DNA from: Synechococcus sp. UW140
GTDB lineage: Bacteria; Cyanobacteriota; Cyanobacteriia; PCC-6307; Cyanobiaceae
DNA: 50,723 bases
Reading direction: 5' to 3'
Assembly: GCA_945860085.1 (NCBI GenBank)
Contig: CAMAPJ010000006.1
Span: 1 to 50,723, forward strand
Position 1 is the stretch's first letter. Every line of letters begins with the position of its first letter. Under the pieces are notes generated by a model. The model was not told where the DNA came from. It saw only the letters and a program-made list of their open reading frames with translations, and searched no databases. The position numbers were made by a program, and so were the translations under genes. Below, piece after piece: positions 16,287 through 25,469 of the stretch.

Positions 16287-16534
16287 GTCGGCAGAACCTG
16301 ACCGGGCCGCAGCAGCAACCAACGGCCGGACTCGGCCTCAAAGCTGTCGCAACGGCGCACATCCCATTCCACCCCCGCCTGGCCGGCGCCGAGATCGATC
16401 ACCGATACATGGATGCGGGGGGATTGGGGCACAAAACTGGGGTCGGCGCAAAGGTGATCCACTCCATGCTGCCGCTCCACCGCGTGATAGGCCTGGCAGT
16501 GGTCTACCCAGTGGCAATCGACGCAGATGCACAT
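16283..16534 (-). CDS. ycf34: Ycf34 family protein
   Basis: Small cyanobacterial and plastid protein thought to carry an Fe-S cluster and to influence photosynthetic electron transport. It is 83 residues. MCICVDCHWVDHC gives the three N-terminal cysteines plus one further Cys (CxCxxC...C), followed by YHAVERQHGVDHLC, the conserved GVEWDVRRCDSFEAESGRW and a C-terminal LRPGQVLPT. It is divergent from cca by 39 bp and coupled to tsaB by an ATGA overlap. Family recognition is firm; the exact function is only partly known. Confidence 0.93.
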   Translation of the reverse strand: MCICVDCHWVDHCQAYHAVERQHGVDHLCADPSFVPQSPRIHVSVIDLGAGQAGVEWDVRRCDSFEAESGRWLLLRPGQVLPT

Positions 16535-16573
16535 GCCACCAACTGAGCGCCTCTCGCCATTCTGGCGCTCCTG

Positions 16574-17938
16574 ATGACGCAGCCAGAGCTTCCGTCCGAC
16601 CTATTGCTAGGGCCTCCTACCCAACATCAGGACCTGGTGCCCCAGGCCACTACCGAGCTGCTCTGGCAACGGCTGCGGACCGAGCGCTGGCCGATCCCCC
16701 TGGCGCAGTTGCCTGTCGATGCGGCCCTGGTAGGCGGAGCCGTGCGCGATGGCCTGCTCGATCGGCTGGCGGAGCAGCCCGACCTGGATCTGGTGGTCAA
16801 CGACGACGCCATCGGCCTCTGCCGGCGCCTGGCCCAGCAGCATGGCGGCTGCGCCGTGGTGCTGGATCAGCAACGGGACATCGCCCGGCTGGTGCTGCGG
16901 GGCTGGAGCCTGGATCTGGCCCGCCGTTGCGGCGACAGCCTTGGTGCCGATCTGGCCCGGCGCGACTACCGCATTAATGCCATCGCCTTGCCCTTAAGCC
17001 CGGGCGCCGCGTTGGTCGATCCGCTCGGCGGGATCGCCGACCTGCAGGCACGCCAGCTGGTGGCCGTGAGCGAGGCCAACCTGCTCGACGATCCCCTGCG
17101 CCTGTTACGCGGCATCCGCCTGGCCGCCCAACTGGACTTCGGCCTGGAGGCCGGCACCTGGGCCTGGATCGAGCGCCATCACCTGCGCCTCGCCGCCGTG
17201 GCCGGGGAGCGGGTGCTGGCGGAACTGGAGAAGCTGGCGGCAGCCCCCCAAGGCCAGCGGGGCCTGCAACAAGCCCTGGCGGCCGGTCTGCTGGAACCCT
17301 GGGGCGCGGACGCCGAGGCCGGCCCAGCCCTGGAGCAGCTCAATCCGAAGCAAGCCGAACACTGCGGCCTGAACCCCGAAGAGCAGCACTTGGCCCTACC
17401 CCTGGCCCGGCTAGCCCGGCTGTTTGACGCCAAGGCCCTGAACCAATTGCGGGCCAGCCGCAAGCTCCAACAGCGTTGCCAGCGCCTGCGTCAATGGTGG
17501 CGACGGCTGGAACCCCAAGCCCCGGCTGGGGCCGCCCTTGCGGCCACAGTCATCGCGACGAGCGCGCCTGGGAGCCAGGACCCGGGGCCCGCGATCGCCA
17601 GGCTGACGGAGGCGGAGCGGGTGGCGCTGCACCAACAGCTGGAGGACGACCTGCCCGCCCTGCTACTGGCCTGGCCCAGCCCCTTAGCCCGCTCCTGGCT
17701 GGAGCGCTGGCGCAACCCAGCCGACCCCCTCTTCCATCCCAGGGCACCCCTCGATGGCCACAGCCTGCAGACGGAGCTGGGACTGGCCCCCTCACGCCGC
17801 CTGGGCGACCTGCTGGACCAGCTCAAACGGGAACGGGCTTTTGGTCGCATTGGCGACCGCGAACAGGCGCTGCAGTGGTGCCGGCAGGCGCTGGCAGAGG
17901 CACGCAACCCTGGCGCAAAGGACCCTCGCCGTGATTAA
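16574..17938 (+). CDS. cca: CCA tRNA nucleotidyltransferase / poly(A) polymerase family
   Basis: Adds or repairs the 3' CCA of tRNAs, needed here because the one tRNA in the window does not encode CCA. It is 454 residues. The class II nucleotidyltransferase core starts with ALVGGAVRDGLL and LDLVVNDD (metal-binding DxD variant DLDLV), then RRDYRINAIALPL, VDPLGGIADLQARQL and DDPLRLLRGIRLAAQLDFGLE (RNA-binding helix region). The C-terminal 250 residues are less conserved, with a Q/R/A-rich helical region. In some cyanobacteria the CCA-adding task is split between two homologues, so CC- versus A-adding versus full activity cannot be decided here. Confidence 0.92.
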   Translation: MTQPELPSDLLLGPPTQHQDLVPQATTELLWQRLRTERWPIPLAQLPVDAALVGGAVRDGLLDRLAEQPDLDLVVNDDAIGLCRRLAQQHGGCAVVLDQQRDIARLVLRGWSLDLARRCGDSLGADLARRDYRINAIALPLSPGAALVDPLGGIADLQARQLVAVSEANLLDDPLRLLRGIRLAAQLDFGLEAGTWAWIERHHLRLAAVAGERVLAELEKLAAAPQGQRGLQQALAAGLLEPWGADAEAGPALEQLNPKQAEHCGLNPEEQHLALPLARLARLFDAKALNQLRASRKLQQRCQRLRQWWRRLEPQAPAGAALAATVIATSAPGSQDPGPAIARLTEAERVALHQQLEDDLPALLLAWPSPLARSWLERWRNPADPLFHPRAPLDGHSLQTELGLAPSRRLGDLLDQLKRERAFGRIGDREQALQWCRQALAEARNPGAKDPRRD

Positions 17939-18158
17939 ATTCTCAGGCACAGTCGTTGCAAACGACCTGAATTGCGCCTGTTAGGGCAAAGCTCTCGTTC
18001 TGAAAGCTCCGTTCCGGATCCTTCCAAACAGACGGTGATCCCCGGACTCCAGGACAACGCAGAAACGGACAACGGCTCAAAGGTCGGGTCCCTGCTTCTC
18101 CGCGTCAGCTCGCAACCCCGACCTGCCCATCCAAACCGTTCCTTTCCCTCCCGATCCC
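17939..18158 (+). promoter_or_regulatory. 220-bp leader upstream of the RRM protein, with a hairpin
   Basis: No gene seen. A perfect 6-bp stem GTCGTT/AACGAC with a three-base loop lies at 17952-17966, just after cca. The rest is less GC-rich than its surroundings and could be a long 5' leader of the RNA-binding protein gene, whose homologues are known to be regulated at the RNA level; this is inference. Confidence 0.35.
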
Positions 18159-18596
18159 ATGAGCGTTCGTCTTTACGTCGGCAACCTGCCCCAGAGCTTT
18201 GACGCCAAGGAGCTCGAAGCCCTCTTCGCCGCCGTTGGTGAAGGCGTCCGCTTCAAAGCCGTCCAGGATCGGGAGACCGGCGCCAGCCGCGGCTTCGGCT
18301 TCGCCAATGTCGAAGAGGAAGCCCTCGCCGACCAAGTGATCGAGCAGCTTAACGGTCGCGACTTCGGCGGCAACAACCTGCGCATCGAACGCTCCGAGCG
18401 GCGTGACCCCCGCAGCGGCGCTGCCGGCAACGATCGCCGTCCCGGCGCTGGCGCAGCCCCCTCCAACGTGGCCCGCAAGGCGATCAACAAGGTCGTCCAC
18501 AGCGACACCATCGTCGAAGGCGCTCCCGATCCCCGCTGGGCCGGCGAACTGTCCAAGCTCAAGTCCTTGCTGGCCGACCAGAAGGCACCTGTCTGA
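18159..18596 (+). CDS. RNA-binding protein with one RRM domain (Rbp family)
   Basis: 145-residue glycine-poor member of the cyanobacterial RRM proteins, which bind single-stranded RNA and are often cold- or light-responsive; some target mRNAs to thylakoids. RNP2 is LYVGNL (residues 5-10) and RNP1 is RGFGFANV (about 45-52), with the linking beta-alpha elements intact (AKELEALFAAVGEGVRFKAV). After the RRM (to about residue 80) comes an R/G/A-rich linker, then a C-terminal block INKVVHSDTIVEG and PDPRWAGELSKLKSLLADQ, which is characteristic of picocyanobacterial versions rather than the glycine-rich tail of Rbp1. Target RNAs are unknown. Confidence 0.93.
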   Translation: MSVRLYVGNLPQSFDAKELEALFAAVGEGVRFKAVQDRETGASRGFGFANVEEEALADQVIEQLNGRDFGGNNLRIERSERRDPRSGAAGNDRRPGAGAAPSNVARKAINKVVHSDTIVEGAPDPRWAGELSKLKSLLADQKAPV

Positions 18597-18614
18597 AACC
18601 CATCAGGGCTCCAC

Positions 18615-19661
18615 TTGATCTCGCAGGCGCCAGTGGTCGTGGACAAACTGTGGACCTGGCGGGGGCAACAGATCAGCTACACCTGCACCGGTTGGTGTGG
18701 CTCTGGCAGACCTGGTGGTACGCCCCTTTCTGACGATGACCAGGCGATCGGTGCCCCGGTGCCACCTGTTGAGGTTGAGGCAGCAGGCTCCCTCAACAAC
18801 CTTCCACCTGGAGGGGCCGTTCTGCTTATTCATGGCTTCGGCGCCTCCAAGGGCCACTGGCGCCACAACCTGCCGGCCCTGGCATCCATCAGTCGCGTGT
18901 ACGCCATCGACCTGCTCGGTTTCGGGGCCAGCAGTAAGCCCCGCTCTCGCCTGGCCGATGAACCCGATGAGCCAGACTCGGTGGCTTACGGCTTTGATCT
19001 ATGGGCGAGTTTGGTTGTTGATTTCTATCGCCAGGTGATAGCCGCTGAGGCGCCGGGCTTGCGTTTGCAACTGGTTGGCAACTCTATCGGTGGTGTGGTG
19101 GCGCTCAATGCAGCTCGGCTATTGACCGCCCAAGGCCAGCCCCCCGCCCAAGTGATCTTGATCGACTGCGCCCAGCGCACCCTTGATCGCAAACGGCTGG
19201 CGGAACTGCCGCCCCTGCAACGCTGGAGCCGGCCCCTGCTGATGGGCCTGGTGCGGCAGCGCTGGCTTGTCAGCAGCTTGTTCAGCCTTCTGGCCCGCCC
19301 AGCCGTCGTTCGCCAGGTCTTGCAACAGGCCTATCCCAGCGGCGCCAACTGCGATGACGAACTGGTCGAAATTCTGGTGGGCCCAAGCCGGGATCCCGGC
19401 GCTAAAGAAAGTTTCCGAGGCTTCGTCAACCTGTTTGATGACCATCTAGCCCCGGAACTCCTAGCTCAACTCAAGGGACCGGTGCGCCTGCTCTGGGGCG
19501 AAAAGGATCCCTGGGAGCGGGTAACCGAAGCCCAAGAATGGCAACAGAGCTTCGCCTGTATTCGGGAGCTGCGCACATTGCCTGGCTTGGGCCATTGCCC
19601 CCACGATGAGGGCCCTGAGCAGGTCAATCCGATCCTGATCAAGTGGCTGCAAATGGCCTGA
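18615..19661 (+). CDS. Alpha/beta hydrolase family protein
   Basis: 348-residue alpha/beta hydrolase from TTG 18615. HGFGASKGHWRHN (residues 73-85) is the oxyanion-hole region, Ser157 in GNSIGG the nucleophile, Asp in LLWGEKDPWE (about 297) and His in LPGLGHCPHDE (about 326) complete the triad. GNSIGGVVALNAA and LIDCAQR resemble the cyanobacterial group related to chlorophyll dephytylases and pheophytinases, so a tetrapyrrole ester substrate is possible but unproven. Residues 25-65 form a low-complexity insertion. It starts 18 bp after the RRM gene and converges on crtB. Start choice is uncertain because no ATG precedes the conserved domain in frame. Confidence 0.85.
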   Translation: MISQAPVVVDKLWTWRGQQISYTCTGWCGSGRPGGTPLSDDDQAIGAPVPPVEVEAAGSLNNLPPGGAVLLIHGFGASKGHWRHNLPALASISRVYAIDLLGFGASSKPRSRLADEPDEPDSVAYGFDLWASLVVDFYRQVIAAEAPGLRLQLVGNSIGGVVALNAARLLTAQGQPPAQVILIDCAQRTLDRKRLAELPPLQRWSRPLLMGLVRQRWLVSSLFSLLARPAVVRQVLQQAYPSGANCDDELVEILVGPSRDPGAKESFRGFVNLFDDHLAPELLAQLKGPVRLLWGEKDPWERVTEAQEWQQSFACIRELRTLPGLGHCPHDEGPEQVNPILIKWLQMA

Positions 19662-19691
19662 ACACCCCCATCGACAGACATTGCAATCGAC

Positions 19692-19709
19692 ATCCGAAGA
19701 GCATCGGAT
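19692..19709. terminator. Weak hairpin between convergent hydrolase gene and crtB
   Basis: ATCCGA (19692-19697) pairs with TCGGAT (19704-19709) around six bases, in the 58-bp gap between convergent genes. No T-run, so only position suggests termination. Confidence 0.3.
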
Positions 19710-19719
19710 CAAGGCTGAT

Positions 19720-20664
19720 TTAACGGGTCTGGGCGATCACGTAAGAGAAGGGAAGCTCCAACAACTTGCCAAGCCGCGGCACATAAGCACGGTGATTGAA
19801 AACATCATAATTCAAGTTTTCGATCACGTCGAGAATGCCACGATAAAGCCGCAGGGATGTCCAAACCGGCCAGCGGGCATCGGGCGCAAGCCAGCGGACA
19901 CCGGCTTCGGAGCGGGCAAACCAGTGGCGAGCCCGCTCCAACTGGAACGCCATCAGGGCCCGCCAATTGTCATTAAGAGTGCCAGCCAGCAGTTCCGCCT
20001 CGGAATAATTAAACCGCTGCAAGTCATCCAGGGGAAGATAGATGCGGCCGCGACCCCGATCCTCACCCACATCACGCAGGATATTGGTGAGCTGGTTGGC
20101 AATGCCCAAGGCCACAGCAGCCTCAGATGTGTCGGGGCGCTCGCTCCAGGGGGCGGTGGTGTAGGCGGGATCGACCCCCATCACCTCCTGGGTCATCAGA
20201 CCGACCGTGCCAGCCACCCGGTAGCAGTAAAGCTCCAACTCGGAGAAGCTGGCATACCGATGTTGGAGCAGGTCCATGCGTTGGCCCTCGATCATGTCGA
20301 GGTAGGGCTGCAGGGGCTGGGGATAGCGCTCCAAGGTGTCCGCCATCACCCGATCGAGGTCGTCGCTGACATGGCCGGCAAACAGGCGGCGGGTGCGCTC
20401 TTCCCAGGCATCCAGGCGCTCGGACAATTCACTCACCGAGCGCTGCTGGGCCTCGAGGCTGTCCATCAGTTCATCGGTGCGTCGACACCAGACGTAGATC
20501 GCCCAGATCGCCCGACGCTTCGCCGCCGGCATCAACAGGGTGCCCAGGTAGAAGGTTTTGGCCCACTCGGCCGTTTCCTGGCGGCAGGCCTCATAGGCCT
20601 TCTCCAACTGGAGGGCCAGGCCCGCCGATCCCACTGCTGATCCCGCCGATGAAGCTGGGGCCAC
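19720..20664 (-). CDS. crtB: Phytoene synthase
   Basis: Joins two geranylgeranyl diphosphates to give phytoene, the first carotenoid-specific step. It is 314 residues from GTG 20664. The first aspartate-rich motif region is RRTDELMDS (about 61-69), the second NILRDVGEDRGRGRIYLP (about 196-213), both signatures of squalene/phytoene synthases. KTFYLGTLLMPAAKRRAIWAIYVWCR precedes the first motif, and YCYRVAGTVGLM lies between. It begins two bases after the crtP stop, so crtP and crtB are one operon, as in most cyanobacteria. Confidence 0.97.
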   Translation of the reverse strand: MAPASSAGSAVGSAGLALQLEKAYEACRQETAEWAKTFYLGTLLMPAAKRRAIWAIYVWCRRTDELMDSLEAQQRSVSELSERLDAWEERTRRLFAGHVSDDLDRVMADTLERYPQPLQPYLDMIEGQRMDLLQHRYASFSELELYCYRVAGTVGLMTQEVMGVDPAYTTAPWSERPDTSEAAVALGIANQLTNILRDVGEDRGRGRIYLPLDDLQRFNYSEAELLAGTLNDNWRALMAFQLERARHWFARSEAGVRWLAPDARWPVWTSLRLYRGILDVIENLNYDVFNHRAYVPRLGKLLELPFSYVIAQTR

Positions 20665-20666
20665 GC

Positions 20667-22184
<1,518 letters not shown>

Positions 22185-22254
22185 TCAGCCAGGCGACCGC
22201 GCCGCTACCTCAGCGCTCAGCCCGCCGGCGCCAGCCTGACCGGTTGCGCCGAGC

Positions 22255-22306
22255 GGCTGATGCGACTGGCTGATGGGACCGGCTGATGCGACCGGCGGAC
22301 CCGACC
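22255..22306. repeat. 13-bp tandem repeat, four copies
   Basis: GGCTGATGCGACT, GGCTGATGGGACC, GGCTGATGCGACC and a degenerate GGCGGACCCGACC follow head to tail at 22255, 22268, 22281 and 22294. They sit about 50 bp upstream of the putative ndhM -10 box and 170 bp upstream of crtP. Confidence 0.9.
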
Positions 22307-22353
22307 GGTGATCGATTCAGCGCCGGAAGGAACCAGCCGGAAGCTGGGGTTCC

Positions 22354-22359
22354 TAAACT
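22354..22359 (+). promoter_or_regulatory. Putative ndhM -10 box
   Basis: TAAACT, 36 nt upstream of the ndhM ATG, fits TANNNT. No obvious -35. Confidence 0.35.
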
Positions 22360-22395
22360 GTGCTCAAGCCCACGATCGGGCACTGCCCTGGGGCC

Positions 22396-22749
22396 ATGGC
22401 TGACACCCTGATCAAATCGACAACCCGCCACATCCGTCTGTTCACAGCCCGGGTTGAGGAGGGCCAGCTGGTGGCCGATGCCAGCCAGCTGACCATGGAT
22501 GTGGATCCGGACAACGAGTTTCTTTGGGATGGCCCGGTGCTGGAGAAGCTGCAGCAGCGCTTCCGTGACTTGGTGGCCAGCCACGCCGGCGCCGACCTCA
22601 CCGACTACACCCTGCGCCGCATCGGCTCCGACCTGGAAGGCAGCGTGCGCCAGCTGCTCCAAGCCGGGGAGCTGCGCTACAACCCCGACGCTCGGGTGCT
22701 GAATTACTCCATGGGCCTGCCCCGCAGCCCGGAGCAGGAGCTGGCATGA
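22396..22749 (+). CDS. ndhM: NAD(P)H-quinone oxidoreductase subunit M (NdhM)
   Basis: Oxygenic-photosynthesis-specific subunit of the peripheral arm of NDH-1, which drives cyclic electron flow and respiration on thylakoids. From ATG 22396 it is 117 residues: [20 protein letters not shown], then [14 protein letters not shown] and [40 protein letters not shown]. Those blocks are diagnostic. An upstream GTG at 22360 would add 12 non-conserved residues. Its stop overlaps the DUF3172 start (ATGA). Other NDH-1 genes follow at 25.5-29.5 kb and 35.4-38.3 kb. Confidence 0.96.
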   Translation: MADTLIKSTTRHIRLFTARVEEGQLVADASQLTMDVDPDNEFLWDGPVLEKLQQRFRDLVASHAGADLTDYTLRRIGSDLEGSVRQLLQAGELRYNPDARVLNYSMGLPRSPEQELA

Positions 22750-23444
22750 GCCGCTCCTATCGCGACGACCAACCCCCCGCCCGCGGCGGTCGCGCCTCCG
22801 GCTACGGCCCCTCCCGGGAGCGGGAGCCCTATGGCTACGACGACCGTGATCCCTACGGCGGCCAGGGCCGCTCGGGCGGTCGCCAGCCGAGCCGTTCCGG
22901 CAATGGCAACGGCTCGGGCGGGGGCCCCGGAGGTCCTGGCGGGGGCGGCTCCGGCCCGTTTCAATTTGACGTGGCCAGGATTGCAGTACTGGCCGGGGTG
23001 CTGGTGCTGGGGATCGGCGTTGGCGTGACCATTTCCAGCAACACCCAGGGCGACCAGGGCAACATCGCCAGCAGCCAGCAGCTCGATATGGCTGTGGCCG
23101 ATCCAGAATTCTGCAAGCAGTGGGGGGCCAGTGCCTTCGTGATGGATCTGCAGATGTATACGACCATGAACCCCTCCACCAGCTTCGTTACCCAGCCCAA
23201 ACTGCAACCGGGCTGCGTGATTCGGCGCGAGAACTGGGCCGTGTTGCAGAAACAAGGGGCGATCACGGCCGAACAAATGCGTGAGTGCAAACAACGCATG
23301 AACACCTTTGCCTATACGGGATCTGTCAAGGACAAACCCGAAGTGCGCTGCGTCTACCAATCCGACATCGTCGACAACAAGTTCCAGACCAAGGGCGTTG
23401 CTGATGACTCCGTAGGCATCACTCCGGAAGCCGATAAGTTCTAA
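22746..23444 (+). CDS. DUF3172 domain protein, single-pass membrane
   Basis: 232 residues, function unknown. The first 70 residues are disordered and rich in R, G, S, Y and P. One membrane helix ([21 protein letters not shown], 77-97) follows, then a soluble C-terminal domain with conserved cysteines ([36 protein letters not shown]) and NKFQTKG. Four Cys in a domain outside the membrane could form disulfides if it faces the lumen or periplasm (inference). The four-base overlap with ndhM means coupled translation, so a role near NDH-1 is worth considering. DUF3172 next to ndhM is, as far as I recall, a repeated arrangement in cyanobacteria. Confidence 0.88.
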   Translation: MSRSYRDDQPPARGGRASGYGPSREREPYGYDDRDPYGGQGRSGGRQPSRSGNGNGSGGGPGGPGGGGSGPFQFDVARIAVLAGVLVLGIGVGVTISSNTQGDQGNIASSQQLDMAVADPEFCKQWGASAFVMDLQMYTTMNPSTSFVTQPKLQPGCVIRRENWAVLQKQGAITAEQMRECKQRMNTFAYTGSVKDKPEVRCVYQSDIVDNKFQTKGVADDSVGITPEADKF

Positions 23445-23519
23445 GCCACTTCAGGACAGCCCCCCCGTCTACCCGTCTACCCGGGGTCTTAGCCAGCTGT
23501 ATTGGGCCCAGCATCGGGG

Positions 23520-23545
23520 CTAGGGTTTCAAGCTTTCAACCCTAG
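23520..23545. terminator. Hairpin between convergent DUF3172 and rbcR genes
   Basis: CTAGGGTT (23520-23527) and AACCCTAG (23538-23545) form a perfect 8-bp stem with a 10-nt loop containing AAGCTT. Both genes end toward it, so a two-way terminator is likely although there is no T-run. Confidence 0.5.
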
Positions 23546-23550
23546 GCTTG

Positions 23551-23585
23551 GCCCTACGCCTGGCCTAGCCCTACGCCTGGCCCTA
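23551..23585. repeat. 17/18-bp tandem repeat at the rbcR 3' end
   Basis: GCCCTACGCCTGGCCTA (23551-23567) is followed by GCCCTACGCCTGGCCCTA (23568-23585), the second copy running into the rbcR stop codon. A shorter repeat, GTCTACCC twice, lies at about 23467-23482. Confidence 0.8.
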
Positions 23586-24527
23586 GGGCTGCCGCAGGGG
23601 GCTATCGGGACTAGCGAACACAGGCAAGATCTCGCGCCGGAAAGCTTCCGCCGCCCGAGAGCAATAGCGGGCCGGATGGGTGATCAACTTGAGCTGACGG
23701 CGCACCTGCAGATCGACCAAGATGGGCCGAAAGATACTGCCAGCCGCCAACTCCCTCTCGATCGAGACCACCGGCAGGAAAGCGGCACCCAGGCCACTCT
23801 GCACAGCGTTTTTGATTGCCTCAAAGGAATTGAGCTCCATCTCGATCTTGAGCCGACCCACGTCCAGTCCTGATCGAGCCAGCAGCTGGTCCACCATCTT
23901 GCGGGTGGTGGATTGGGCATCGAGGCAGACAAAGCCGAGCCGGTAAAGGTCGTCCTTAGTGAGCTCGCCCAGCCGGGCCAGGGGGTGTTTGACCGGCAAC
24001 ACCAGGGCCAGCTCATCACTGGCATAGGGAACAACCTGCAACAGGTCGTTGAGGTCGGCCGGCAGCTCTCCCCCAATGATCGCCAGATCCACCTGGCCAT
24101 TTGCCACGCTCCAGCCAGTGCGGCGGGTGCTGTGCACCTGCAGCTGCACGGCCACATCGGGATATTTCTGGCGGAACAGGCCGATCATGCGCGGCATCAG
24201 ATACGTGCCGGTGGTCTGGCTGGCGCCCACCACTAGGGAGCCGCCGCGCAGATTGTGCAGGTCGTCGAGGGCGCGGCAAGCCTCCTGGCACTGGCTGAGG
24301 ATGCGGTCGCAATAACTGAGCAGCAGGTGGCCCGCCTCAGTGAGCTGGGCCTTGCGTCCACCGCGATCGAACAGGGAGACATCCAGCTGCTTCTCCAGGT
24401 TCTGGATCTGCAGGCTCACGGCCGGCTGGGTCACATAAAGGCTGTCAGCCGCCTTCTTGAAGCTGCCTTCACTGGCGATGGCCCGCAAGATGCGCAGCTG
24501 GTCGAGGGTGAAGGGCAGATCAGCCAT
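23583..24527 (-). CDS. rbcR: LysR-type regulator RbcR (Ycf30)
   Basis: LysR-family activator of Rubisco and CO2-fixation genes in cyanobacteria and plastids. It is 314 residues. The N-terminal winged helix-turn-helix reads [50 protein letters not shown] (7-56), followed by the effector domain [48 protein letters not shown] is very close to Ycf30/RbcR rather than NdhR or CmpR. It is divergent from nnrU-ndhF, separated by 93 bp that contains an inverted repeat around its own putative -10 box, consistent with autoregulation. The target genes are not visible in the window. Confidence 0.93.
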   Translation of the reverse strand: MADLPFTLDQLRILRAIASEGSFKKAADSLYVTQPAVSLQIQNLEKQLDVSLFDRGGRKAQLTEAGHLLLSYCDRILSQCQEACRALDDLHNLRGGSLVVGASQTTGTYLMPRMIGLFRQKYPDVAVQLQVHSTRRTGWSVANGQVDLAIIGGELPADLNDLLQVVPYASDELALVLPVKHPLARLGELTKDDLYRLGFVCLDAQSTTRKMVDQLLARSGLDVGRLKIEMELNSFEAIKNAVQSGLGAAFLPVVSIERELAAGSIFRPILVDLQVRRQLKLITHPARYCSRAAEAFRREILPVFASPDSPLRQP

Positions 24528-24557
24528 GGAGTGGCCCGAAGGACGCTCGCCCCAGTA

Positions 24558-24594
24558 GGCGAACGCGAACTCTAAGCGGGGATTCCCGTTCGCC
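24558..24594 (-). promoter_or_regulatory. Inverted repeat bracketing the putative rbcR -10 box
   Basis: GGCGAACG (24558-24565) and CGTTCGCC (24587-24594) are perfect complements, 21 nt apart. On the rbcR strand TAGAGT (24574-24569) lies between them, 42 nt upstream of the start codon. Divergent LysR promoters commonly carry such dyads, so this is a likely RbcR (auto)operator by inference. Confidence 0.55.
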
Positions 24595-24620
24595 AGAATC
24601 TGACACTGCCTGTCATTCCC

Positions 24621-25388
24621 ATGCCGCCTCTCGCCTGCATCGCTGCCTCAGCACCGCCCAGGGACCTGCACCACAGCAGCCTGGTGATGCTGGCCTTGCT
24701 GCTGGCCTTTGCCGTGATCCACAGCGGAGGGGCCGCCCTACGCAGCTGGGGGGTCGAGCGCATCGGCGAACGGGCCTGGCGCCTGCTGTTCGCGGCCCTG
24801 AGCATCCCCTCAGCGGTCGTGGTGATCGGCTACTTCCTGGCCCATCGCTACGACGGCCTACGGCTCTGGAACCTCCAGGACCAGCCCTGGATCGTGCCCC
24901 TGGTCTGGGGTGGCACCGCCATCAGCTTCCTGTTCCTCTATCCGGCCACCTACAACCTGCTGGAGATCCCAGCGGTGCTTAAACCCCAGGTACGCCTCTA
25001 TGCCACCGGGATCATCCGCATCAGTCGCCATCCCCAGGCCGTCGGCCAGGTGCTCTGGTGTCTCACCCACCTGCTCTGGATCGGCAGCAGCTTCATGGTG
25101 GTCACCAGCATCGGCCTGATCGCCCACCATCTGTTTGCGGTCTGGCATGGCGATCGACGCCTGCAGCAGCGGTTCGGGGAAGCCTTCTCTGAGCTCCGGG
25201 CCCAGACATCGGTGTGGCCCTTCCAAGCCGTGCTCGATGGCCGCCAACAGCTGGTTTGGACTGAGTTTCTGCGGCCGGCCCAGCTGGGCATCGCCCTTGC
25301 CGTGGGGATTTTTTGGTGGGCCCATCGCTTCATCGGCGTCGGCGCCCATGCCTTTCTGGCCAGCCCCCTGCAACGGCTGCTGGGCTGA
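24621..25388 (+). CDS. NnrU family membrane protein (related to zeta-carotene isomerase Z-ISO)
   Basis: Integral membrane protein of 255 residues, with about six hydrophobic segments, the first [22 protein letters not shown]. Conserved histidines lie in membrane segments and loops: [29 protein letters not shown] and [15 protein letters not shown]. NnrU and plant Z-ISO (15-cis-zeta-carotene isomerase, heme-dependent) are one family. Plant-type carotenogenesis (crtP and crtB nearby) needs this isomerisation in the dark, so Z-ISO function is plausible. The ATG at 24621 adds 22 residues before the first helix; ATG 24687 is a likely alternative start. The gene is followed after 81 bp by ndhF. Confidence 0.85.
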   Translation: MPPLACIAASAPPRDLHHSSLVMLALLLAFAVIHSGGAALRSWGVERIGERAWRLLFAALSIPSAVVVIGYFLAHRYDGLRLWNLQDQPWIVPLVWGGTAISFLFLYPATYNLLEIPAVLKPQVRLYATGIIRISRHPQAVGQVLWCLTHLLWIGSSFMVVTSIGLIAHHLFAVWHGDRRLQQRFGEAFSELRAQTSVWPFQAVLDGRQQLVWTEFLRPAQLGIALAVGIFWWAHRFIGVGAHAFLASPLQRLLG

Positions 25389-25435
25389 GGGAACCCACAC
25401 CTCCCGATGCGAATGGCAGGACAAGCCGAAGGGGC

Positions 25436-25445
25436 TGCCTAGAGT
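25436..25445 (+). promoter_or_regulatory. Putative extended -10 box of ndhF
   Basis: TGCCTAGAGT; the hexamer TAGAGT ends 24 nt before the ndhF ATG. It shares TGCCTANNNT with three other genes in the window. Confidence 0.5.
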
Positions 25446-25469
25446 CAGACCGCTTGAAACCTGTGCTGG

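Noticed and set aside
19681..20640. 319-codon plus-strand frame opposite crtB
   Set aside because: Shadow of phytoene synthase, which has both aspartate-rich motifs.
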